A DNA stretch of 64,000 nucleotides from BAIKAL-G1 sp943369525 (GTDB taxonomy: Bacteria; Cyanobacteriota; Cyanobacteriia; PCC-6307; Cyanobiaceae), in the NCBI GenBank assembly GCA_943369525.1, contig CALRNL020000007.1, positions 1 through 64,000 on the forward strand, given 5' to 3'. The notes under the pieces were generated by a model that saw only the letters and a program-made list of their open reading frames with translations, had not been told where the DNA came from and ran no database searches. A program made the translations under genes and the position numbers. Below, one piece after another: positions 58,060 through 64,000 of this stretch; within the stretch, counting starts at the first letter, position 1, and each line of letters starts with the position of its first letter.

Positions 58060-59658
58060 TTGGCTGACCCGTCCCGGTGCCTGATGCGGCTTGGTGCCGC
58101 CGGCACGATCGAGGTGGTCACCCCCTTCGATGCCGTCACCCAGGCCCAGCTGCGGGCAATCCGACCCCAGGGCCATTGGTTTTCGCGTCGCCGCTGCTGG
58201 GAGTTTCCCTTGGAAGCCGGCGGTGCCCTCCACGTTGGCTTGGGCCGGCGTTTCCATCTGGAGCCGGAGCTGCTCCAATGGCTGGCCTGGCTTGATCAGC
58301 CCCTGCCGCCCCTGCCGCCCCACCGCGAACTCGTGGCTGCCGCTGCCCCTGGGGAGGCCCTGGCGGATCAGCGGCGCCTGTTTGCCCACCAACGGGCGGC
58401 GGTGCGCTGGCTGCTGGCGCGGCGCGGCGCCCTGCTGGCCGATCCCATGGGCCTGGGCAAGACGCTCACGGCCTTGGTGGCGGCCCGGGCGATGGTGCGC
58501 TGCGCCGATTGCCGGGTGGTGGTGTTGGCGCCGGCCGGGCTCCACGGCCATTGGCGCCGCGAGGCCGCCAGCCTGGAGCTGGATCTGGAGCTGCACAGCT
58601 GGGCGAAGCTGCCCCGGGGCCTGCCCCCGGCGGGCACGGTCCTGATTGCCGATGAGGCCCACTACGCCCAGAATGTGACGGCTGCCCGCACCCAGGCGTT
58701 CCTGCGCCTGGCCCGCCATCCGCGCCTGCGGGCGGCCTGGTTGCTGACGGGCACGCCCATGAAAAATGGTCGGCCAGCCCAGCTATTTCCCCTACTGGCC
58801 GCGATCGGCCATCCGATCGCCCGGGACCAACGGGCTTTTGAGGAGCGTTACTGCCACGGCCACTGGTTGGAGCGGGGCGGCGTCCGCCATTGGCAGGCCC
58901 AGGGCGCTAGCCAGCTCGAGGAGCTACAGCGCCTAACCCGGCCCCTGCTCTTGCATCGCCGCAAGCAGGATTGCCTTGATTTGCCGGCCAAGCAGCGGCT
59001 GATGGTGCCGGTAGAGCTGGATGAGGCCGCTGGTCGCGGCTTCCAACACCGGCTGCAGCGCAAGGTGGAGGACTATCGCCGTCGGGTCGGCCTCGGCGAG
59101 GTGAGGCGCGATGCCGAGGCCCTGGCGGTGTTCACGGCCCTGCGCCAGATCGGCGCCGATTACAAACTCCCGGCGGCGGCGGCCCTGGTGGGCCGGCTGT
59201 TGGCCCAGGGGGAATCGGTGCTGCTGTTCTGCAGTTTTGTGGCTTCTGCCCAGTTGCTACAGCACCGGCTTGGCGGTGTGCTGCTCACCGGTCAGGTCCC
59301 GCCGCCCCAGCGCCAGAGTGCCGTGGATGCCTTTCAGGCGGGTGCTTCCCGCCTGTTGATTGCCACCTATGGGGCCGGCGGCCTGGGCTTCAGCCTGCAG
59401 CGCGCCCGCCATGTGGTGCTGCTGGAGCGCCCCTGGACCCCCGGCGATACCGAGCAGGCCGAGGACCGCTGCCATCGCATCGGCATGGAGGGCACCCTCA
59501 CCAGCCATTGGCTGCAATTGGGGGTGGCCGACCAGCTGGTCGATGCCCTGATTGCTAGCAAGGCGGAACGGATTGCCCTGCTGCTCCAGCGCCGGCCGCT
59601 GCAGCTGCGCCGTCAGGATTTTCCGGCCATGGTCAAGGCCCTGCTGGAGGATTGGTGA
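58060..59658 (+). CDS. SNF2-family DEAD/DEAH-box helicase
   Basis: The 532-residue protein has SF2/SNF2 motifs: LADPMGLGKTLTALVAARA (Walker A), VVLAPAGLHGHWRREA (Ia), IADEAHYAQN (DEAH), LLTGTPMKNGRPAQLF (III), ESVLLFCSFVASAQLL (IV) and LLERPWTPGDTEQAEDRCHR (VI). The first ~80 residues (GHWFSRRRCWEFPL) resemble the HARP-like fold of annealing helicases such as SMARCAL1. It is short and lacks accessory nuclease domains. TTG 58060 or ATG 58084 may be the start. DNA repair or fork remodelling is plausible but inferred. Confidence 0.92.
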   Translation: MADPSRCLMRLGAAGTIEVVTPFDAVTQAQLRAIRPQGHWFSRRRCWEFPLEAGGALHVGLGRRFHLEPELLQWLAWLDQPLPPLPPHRELVAAAAPGEALADQRRLFAHQRAAVRWLLARRGALLADPMGLGKTLTALVAARAMVRCADCRVVVLAPAGLHGHWRREAASLELDLELHSWAKLPRGLPPAGTVLIADEAHYAQNVTAARTQAFLRLARHPRLRAAWLLTGTPMKNGRPAQLFPLLAAIGHPIARDQRAFEERYCHGHWLERGGVRHWQAQGASQLEELQRLTRPLLLHRRKQDCLDLPAKQRLMVPVELDEAAGRGFQHRLQRKVEDYRRRVGLGEVRRDAEALAVFTALRQIGADYKLPAAAALVGRLLAQGESVLLFCSFVASAQLLQHRLGGVLLTGQVPPPQRQSAVDAFQAGASRLLIATYGAGGLGFSLQRARHVVLLERPWTPGDTEQAEDRCHRIGMEGTLTSHWLQLGVADQLVDALIASKAERIALLLQRRPLQLRRQDFPAMVKALLEDW

Positions 59659-59774
59659 AAGCGGCACTGGCGGCACCAAGGCTGGTCAGGAGACCGCCCG
59701 TGGCAATGGACCAGGCCAGCTAGCGCGGCCAGCTGAACCGCCGGCCCGGGGCAGGCGACCAGCCGGGGCCGGAC

Positions 59775-60236
59775 CTAATTCGCTCGATCGCTTCGGTTGA
59801 CGCCGCTGCTGCTGTTGGTTTGGCTGGCGGCGGGGGCAGCGGCCGCAGCTTCGGCAGCCGCTTGCTTTTCATAGAGGCTGCCGAGATATTTGCCGCACTC
59901 TGGGAAACTTGTGGGGTTCTGGACCACCGCCTCGGTGATCATCACGGAGGCATGTTCCGGCGAAGTTTTGAACAGGCTGGCGCTTTGGCGTTTGATCAAC
60001 GCATAGGCGGCGATCCAGCTGACCTCGTGGCTGTTGCCGGCAACGCGCATGAAGCAATACACCTGGGCCCCCTTGCCCCCCGGTGTGTCGCCAGGGGCGG
60101 CCTGGGCAGGGCGGCCCAGGAGCTGGCTTGGACCCAGTAGGCCCATGGCCAGGGCGGGGACCAGCAGGGCCGTCCGGTGCCAGCACTGGCCGGGGCGCCG
60201 CGGCTGGCTGGAACGGGCAAGGGGGTGGGTCGCCAT
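59775..60236 (-). CDS. Exported DUF6554-like protein
   Basis: The 153-residue protein has a basic N-terminus and a hydrophobic segment (TALLVPALAMGLLGPSQLLG) with a cleavage-like AQAA. The conserved mature part is GAQVYCFMRVAGNSHEVSW, YALIKRQSASLFKTSPEHAS and FPECGKYLGSLYEK. I associate this with a small secreted picocyanobacterial family (DUF6554). Two cysteines may pair. The C-terminal tail is Ala/Ser-rich. Start ATG 60236 may be a little too far upstream. Function is unknown. Confidence 0.75.
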   Translation of the reverse strand: MATHPLARSSQPRRPGQCWHRTALLVPALAMGLLGPSQLLGRPAQAAPGDTPGGKGAQVYCFMRVAGNSHEVSWIAAYALIKRQSASLFKTSPEHASVMITEAVVQNPTSFPECGKYLGSLYEKQAAAEAAAAAPAASQTNSSSGVNRSDRAN

Positions 60237-60362
60237 GGGTGGAGGTCCGGCGCTGGATCCGGGGCTGGGGGAGGTCAGATCACCGTATCGATCGTCTGGC
60301 GTCTGTCCAGGTTCGCCAGTTTCCAGGGCGGCTGGGCTGGGCTGGGCGTGTTGATAGTCGCC

Positions 60363-60884
60363 TTAGTTGGCTGGTGGGGCCTGGCCCAGGGAGAGCACCA
60401 GCCGCACCACCAGCGGCAACACCAGCAGCACCGTGATCAGGCGCACCGCATGCAATGCCGCCACGGCCGCCCCCACGCCAAATTCGGCGCCCACCAGGCT
60501 CATGCCGCTGATCCCCCCCGGGGCGGCGCCCAGCAGGGCCACGATCGGATCAATGCCCAGCAGGCGACTGCACCACAGCCCCACCACCAGCCCAGTCATT
60601 ACGAGGGTCACGGTGATCAGGATGGCGGGACGCCATAACAGGCGTAATTCGGCCAAGGCCGTGCTGGTGAGGCTGGTGCCAATCACCGTGCCGATGGCGA
60701 TTTCCAAGACCGTGCGGGTGCCTTGGGGCCATTGGGCGGCCTCCAGTTTGCCGCTCATGCTCACCAGCCCGGCCCCCAGCAGGGCCCCCGCCAGGGGGGC
60801 GGCGGGAATGCCGGTGCGGATGGCTAGCAAGCCACCGCCAAGGCCCGCCAGGAGATAGAGCAGCAGGGTGATGGGGCCGTGCAT
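60363..60884 (-). CDS. AbrB-duplication-type membrane protein (single unit)
   Basis: The 173-residue protein is very hydrophobic, with about five membrane segments. It shows the unit motif of the AbrB duplication family (TIGR03082): GGLLAIRTGIPAAPLAGALL, then LEIAIGTVIGTSLT and ALLGAAPGGISGMSLVGAEFG. Full-length members have two such units (~350 aa); here only one is present, and the protein may dimerise. Despite its name this family is not related to the AbrB DNA-binding regulator. Substrate is unknown. Confidence 0.85.
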   Translation of the reverse strand: MHGPITLLLYLLAGLGGGLLAIRTGIPAAPLAGALLGAGLVSMSGKLEAAQWPQGTRTVLEIAIGTVIGTSLTSTALAELRLLWRPAILITVTLVMTGLVVGLWCSRLLGIDPIVALLGAAPGGISGMSLVGAEFGVGAAVAALHAVRLITVLLVLPLVVRLVLSLGQAPPAN

Positions 60885-60979
60885 CCGGGGCGGATTCTGG
60901 GGGTGAAGCCAGTCTGGGAGATCACTTGAGCTGGGGCCATTTCTGTGGTGTCATCGGCCCACCTGTTCGCCATTCGACC

Positions 60980-61417
60980 GTGTCCGAATCCGTGTCCTTT
61001 CGGATCAGCCGCACCGCTGAAGATCTGGCCCAGACCGTGGCAGCCCTGTCCAAGCGCCTGGTGAGTCTGGAGCAACGGCTCGGGGCCCTGGAGGTTCAGG
61101 GCGCCAGCCTCCAGGCCGATCTCAGGACTGCCCCCGAGGCTGATCCTGCCGAGCTGGCTTGCCTTGATGCGGTCGACCAGCTGTTGGCCGATTGCCGCAG
61201 CCTGTTGGCGGACACGGAGCTGCCCCAAGCTCCGCTGCCGCAACCCCCGCTGCCGATCAGCGAGGCGCCGATCGCCCGAGTCGATGGGGCCGAACCAGCC
61301 GTGGATGCTGATCTGGACTGGGATGGCCTGGCGGAGCAGGAGGCTCCAGACCAGGACAGGACAGGGGTGGAAGCCGGGCTGGCCAGCCAGGAGTCCCTCA
61401 CCTTGGCAGCGGGCTAA
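60980..61417 (+). CDS. Coiled-coil hypothetical protein
   Basis: The 145-residue product starts at GTG 60980 or GTG 60992. It has a helical region with heptad-like spacing (LAQTVAALSKRLVSLEQRLG, ALEVQGASLQADL), then a Pro-rich linker and an acidic tail (VDADLDWDGLAEQEAPDQD). No family is recognised. It is divergent from the AbrB-type gene and leads a run of small unknown genes on the plus strand. Coding is supported by composition and the intact frame. Confidence 0.65.
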   Translation: MSESVSFRISRTAEDLAQTVAALSKRLVSLEQRLGALEVQGASLQADLRTAPEADPAELACLDAVDQLLADCRSLLADTELPQAPLPQPPLPISEAPIARVDGAEPAVDADLDWDGLAEQEAPDQDRTGVEAGLASQESLTLAAG

Positions 61418-61456
61418 ACCTGGGCGGCTGGCTAGGGGCTGGTCGTCGATGCCACA

Positions 61457-61723
61457 ATGGGAAGAAAGGCAACAATGGCAACCTCCAACAGCCAGTGTCC
61501 TGGACAATCGCCCGCTTCCAGCCAGGCCAGCAACGGGCGCCTCGGTAGCAAGGTCGGGCCAGGGACACCGGCCTGTCAGGCCCTGGAGGAAGGGGGCCAC
61601 CAACTGGAAAAGTTGGAATTCGCCCTGGCGGTTGCCATCACCCGCGGCGACGAGCAACGCTCGGACCAACTCCGGGCCCAGATCGCCGAGCTTGGTGGCA
61701 ACCGCGAAGAGCCGGGCACCTGA
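61457..61723 (+). CDS. Small conserved-type hypothetical protein (88 aa)
   Basis: The first half is Ser/Gly/Gln-rich and variable. The second half, LEKLEFALAVAITRGDEQRS then DQLRAQIAELGGNREEPGT, forms a helical hairpin that I recognise as recurring in picocyanobacterial hypothetical proteins. ATG 61457 or ATG 61475 may be the start. It lies 40 bp after the coiled-coil gene on the same strand. No function is known. Confidence 0.7.
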   Translation: MGRKATMATSNSQCPGQSPASSQASNGRLGSKVGPGTPACQALEEGGHQLEKLEFALAVAITRGDEQRSDQLRAQIAELGGNREEPGT

Positions 61724-61961
61724 CCCGTAAACCGGCCCAGCCCCACCAACGCCTGATCCCATCAGGCCCAGGGACTGGTCGATCAGCCACCCGGGCCTGG
61801 AAAGCACGGATCAGGGACCGGGCTCAACCAAGGGTGTTGTGCCTGGATTGCCAAGCTGGCTTGATCTTGGCGGCTTGATCAAGGTTTCCAGCTTCCCCTA
61901 GGCAAAATGTTTCGCCTGGCGGTATATTCCTTCGAGGGTATCAGTTTTGTTCAGGCCAGAC

Positions 61962-62168
61962 ATGCAATCCGTCCTACCTGCCGTTGGCGGTGACCAGAAA
62001 AAAGTTCTGATTGGCCAGGCTTCCGTTCATGAGGCTGCGGCTGAAGCCGCAGCAGTGCAAGGCGACGTCGAAGCCTCCGCCCGCTTGATTCTGCGGGCCC
62101 TCGATTGTGAGCGCCGCGCCGGCAGTATCGGTCCCCAAGTGCTGCAGCTGATCAAGCCCCGTGGCTGA
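61962..62168 (+). CDS. Small hypothetical protein (68 aa)
   Basis: ATG 61962 gives a soluble helical protein (VLIGQASVHEAAAEAAAVQG, DVEASARLILRALDCERRAG) ending VLQLIKPRG. A TATATT hexamer at 61923-61928 is a fair -10 candidate 34 bp upstream. The compact helical design and place before a tRNA suggest a real, conserved small gene, but I know of no function. Confidence 0.65.
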   Translation: MQSVLPAVGGDQKKVLIGQASVHEAAAEAAAVQGDVEASARLILRALDCERRAGSIGPQVLQLIKPRG

Positions 62169-62295
62169 AGCCACCTCTTGCCAAGGCTAGGCCGATCGCT
62201 CCCTTGGCTAAGTAGCAACGATGGGCCTCTCGAGGGAGCAAAGGGAGGGCCCCATAGGGCTCGGCCAAAGGCTCAGATTGCAGCAGAGCCCTCAA

Positions 62296-62367
62296 AGCGG
62301 ATGACCGGATTCGAACCGGCGACGTTCAGCTTGGGAAGCTGACATTCTACCACTGAATTACATCCGC
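62296..62367 (-). tRNA. tRNA-Gly (anticodon CCC)
   Basis: Read on the minus strand, GCGGATG pairs with CATCCGC (7-bp acceptor stem). The D-arm AATTCAGTGGTAGAAT is present. The anticodon stem TCAGC/GCTGA holds the loop TTCCCAA, so the anticodon is CCC. The T-arm is GCCGG TTCGAAT CCGGT. The discriminator base is T, as in bacterial tRNA-Gly. CCA is not encoded. All arms are intact. Confidence 0.95.
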
Positions 62368-62540
62368 ATTATTCAATATTAGCAGGCCCTTGGTTGGGCG
62401 CTAGCCCAGGGGCCTGCTGGGCCCTTGCTGGCGTCTGGTTTGGGCCCCTGCCCCGGTTTGCCCCCGGGTGGGGGGTGGGACAGGGGATTGGCAGTTTGCG
62501 GCTGGGACCGGGGGGTGGCACCTGGTCCCAGGGATCGACG

Positions 62541-63692
62541 TCAGCGGGCCAGTTCGAGTGCTGCGGCCCCCACGCCGGACCCGATGGTGGTCTTGGCCAG
62601 GCCTAGTTCCTGCAGGGTGGCCTCAATCGCCGCTACCGCGGTGATCACGTCCCGGTCGCAGACGAAGCCCAGGTGACCGATGCGGAACACCTTGCCCTTG
62701 AGGTGGTCCTGGCCGCCGGCCAGCAGGATGTCGAAGCGATCCTTCACCTTCTTGCGCAGGACTTCGGCATCAATGCCTTCGGGGGCCACGGCCGTGATCG
62801 CCGGGCTGCCATGGCCCTCAGCGGCATAGAGGGGCAGGCCAATGGCCTTCATGGCTGCCTGGGTGGCGCGGCGGTGCCGGTCGTGGCGGGCGAAGATCGC
62901 CTCGAGGCCCTCGGCCTGCATGATCTCCAGCGAGGCCTCAAGGGCGAAGTAGAGGTTGATTGCCGGCGTGAAGGGGTTGCTGTCGGCGGCGGCTGATTTG
63001 CGGTATTTGCCCAGGTCCAAATAAAACTTCGGCAGGTCGGACCGCTCGTAGGCGGCCCAGGCCCGTTCGCCCATGGCCACAAACGCCAGGCCCGGCGGCA
63101 TCATGTAGCCCTTTTGGGAGCCGGAGCCCACCACGTCCAGGCCCCAGTCATCCATGGGCACATCGGTGGCGCCCAGGCTCGTGACGCAATCGGCGATGGT
63201 GAGGGCCGTGCCGTGGGCGCGTACGTGGCCGGCAATCGCCTTGAGGTCGTTGATCACCCCGGTGGAGGTTTCCGAGTGGGTGAGGATCACGGCTCGGATC
63301 GCCTTGTCTGTGTCCGCTTCCAGGGCAGCGCGGAAGGCTTCAGGATCGAGGGGCTGGCCCCACTCCGCCTTGATCACCTGCACGTCCAGGCCATAGGCCT
63401 TGGCCACCTTCACCCAGCGCTCACCAAATTTGCCGTTGTCGCCGCAGAGCACCCGGTCGCCCTTGCTGAGCACGTTGATGATGCCGGCCTCCATCGCCGC
63501 CGTGCCGCTGCCAGTGAGGGCCAGCACGTCGCCGCTGGTCTGGTGCAGCCACTTGAGTTGGGCGGTGGTGCGTTTGACGATCTTTTGGAAATCGGCGCTG
63601 CGATGGCCAATCGGGTGACGGCCCATTGCCAGCAGGACGGTTTCCGGCACCGGTGTGGGGCCGGGGATCATCAAGGTGAGTTTGTCCTGCAT
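62541..63692 (-). CDS. Class-V alanine/serine-glyoxylate aminotransferase
   Basis: The 383-residue PLP enzyme begins MQDKLTLMIPGPTPVPE. It has the cofactor Lys194 in GSGSQKGYMMPPGLAF and LTHSETSTGVIND, plus DCVTSLGATDVPMDDW. These mark the alanine-glyoxylate/serine-glyoxylate family that handles photorespiratory glyoxylate. Donor specificity cannot be read from the sequence. ATG 63692 is preferred; upstream frame lacks homology. It is divergent from cbiD, with 106 bp between starts. Confidence 0.94.
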   Translation of the reverse strand: MQDKLTLMIPGPTPVPETVLLAMGRHPIGHRSADFQKIVKRTTAQLKWLHQTSGDVLALTGSGTAAMEAGIINVLSKGDRVLCGDNGKFGERWVKVAKAYGLDVQVIKAEWGQPLDPEAFRAALEADTDKAIRAVILTHSETSTGVINDLKAIAGHVRAHGTALTIADCVTSLGATDVPMDDWGLDVVGSGSQKGYMMPPGLAFVAMGERAWAAYERSDLPKFYLDLGKYRKSAAADSNPFTPAINLYFALEASLEIMQAEGLEAIFARHDRHRRATQAAMKAIGLPLYAAEGHGSPAITAVAPEGIDAEVLRKKVKDRFDILLAGGQDHLKGKVFRIGHLGFVCDRDVITAVAAIEATLQELGLAKTTIGSGVGAAALELAR

Positions 63693-63798
63693 GGCAATGG
63701 CGGGGGCGAGGGGCGGGGTGACGCCGCGGCGGCGCGATCGACCACCATAAAAAACGGTGAACACCCCATCCTTTTAATGTCGCCTCCCGATCGGTTCG

Positions 63799-64000
63799 AT
63801 GGCTGAGGGATACACCCTGCCCGTTTGGGTGGCGGCGGCCGCCCGGGCTGCCCTGCTGGCCCTGCAGGGCCAGCCCTTTGCGGCCGACCAACCCCTCGAT
63901 TTGCTGGAACCCGCCGAGATCCGGCCGATTCCGGTGGTGGCGGCCGCGCCCCTGGGCGGTGGCCAGGCCCTGGCGGTGGCCCGCTGCCAGCCCGGGGCCC
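63799..64000 (+). CDS. cbiD: Cobalt-precorrin-5B C1-methyltransferase, N-terminal part
   Basis: Only the first 67 codons are inside the window. MAEGYTLPVWVAAAARAALL, then QPFAADQPLDLLEPAEIRPI and ALAVARCQPGA match the N-terminus of cyanobacterial CbiD, which methylates a corrin-ring intermediate in anaerobic cobalamin synthesis. The family call rests on this short stretch and on memory of related genes. No cobalamin riboswitch is seen in the 106-bp upstream gap. Confidence 0.8.
   Translation, partial: MAEGYTLPVWVAAAARAALLALQGQPFAADQPLDLLEPAEIRPIPVVAAAPLGGGQALAVARCQPGA

Noticed and set aside
57949..58719. 256-codon minus-strand frame
   Set aside because: Antisense shadow of the SNF2 helicase.

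Overview
This window is chromosomal DNA of a GC-rich picocyanobacterium of the Synechococcus/Cyanobium type. The evidence is gene content and order: thrC, then dnaN, PRC-barrel, purL, purF, a gyrA/parC homologue, TPR, queG, an HpsJ-like gene, DUF502, nusB, ftsY, a SpoIIE phosphatase, argH, an RRM gene, dus. This is the order I know from the start of Prochlorococcus and marine Synechococcus chromosomes. A Calvin-cycle-type gap2, a CYP38/TLP40-like lumenal cyclophilin, cbiD, many GTG/TTG starts and frequent HIP1 octamers (GCGATCGC) also fit. No rRNA operon, CRISPR array, prophage or intact insertion sequence was seen.

Layout. 1-8,500 is an accessory-like flank. It holds the 3' end of a secreted repeat protein, the polyamine pair speB/speE, a Tat-exported beta-carbonic anhydrase with an ArfB-like hydrolase, and a gene-poor, AT-richer stretch (about 4,880-8,800). 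That stretch has one glycosyltransferase-like gene, a tiny ORF, a decayed fragment of uvrA, several perfect inverted repeats and a secreted Ser/Thr-rich protein. 8,810-17,780 carries uvrA, recN, an ABC1 kinase, a DUF1400 protein and thrC. 17,781-18,382 is the likely replication origin, with six TTTTCCC-type DnaA-box-like motifs just upstream of dnaN. 18,383-39,105 is the origin-proximal housekeeping block. 39,098-43,481 is a pilB-pilT-pilC operon, divergent from grpE-dnaJ-tusA-like-rsgA (43,587-46,986). 46,999-56,938 holds ybaB, murB/murC, gap2, thiL, the cyclophilin, efp-accB, pdxA, an NAD(P)-binding epimerase-like gene and two small membrane ORFs. 56,939-64,000 holds an HNH nuclease divergent from a SNF2-type helicase, several small cyanobacterial unknowns, an AbrB-like membrane protein, tRNA-Gly(CCC), a class-V aminotransferase and the start of cbiD.

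How the genes work together. Most of the window is core physiology: replication and repair (dnaN, gyrA/parC, uvrA, recN, the helicase), purine synthesis (purL-purF), translation and its rescue (efp, rsgA, nusB, arfB-like, dusA, queG), protein targeting and folding (ftsY, grpE, dnaJ, cyclophilin), envelope synthesis (murB, murC), carbon metabolism (gap2, accB, carbonic anhydrase) and cofactors (thiL, pdxA, cbiD). Accessory functions are the type IV pilus motor and platform genes and the secreted or glycosyltransferase-like proteins on the left.

Limits. All reading was by eye without database searches. Family names rest on recognised motifs, and start codons are often uncertain because GTG and TTG are common here. 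I found no convincing new multi-gene system. The best second-look items are the origin's variant boxes, the uvrA fragment in the low-GC island, 15-bp in-frame tandem repeats inside dnaN and rsgA, and the HNH/SNF2 divergent pair.
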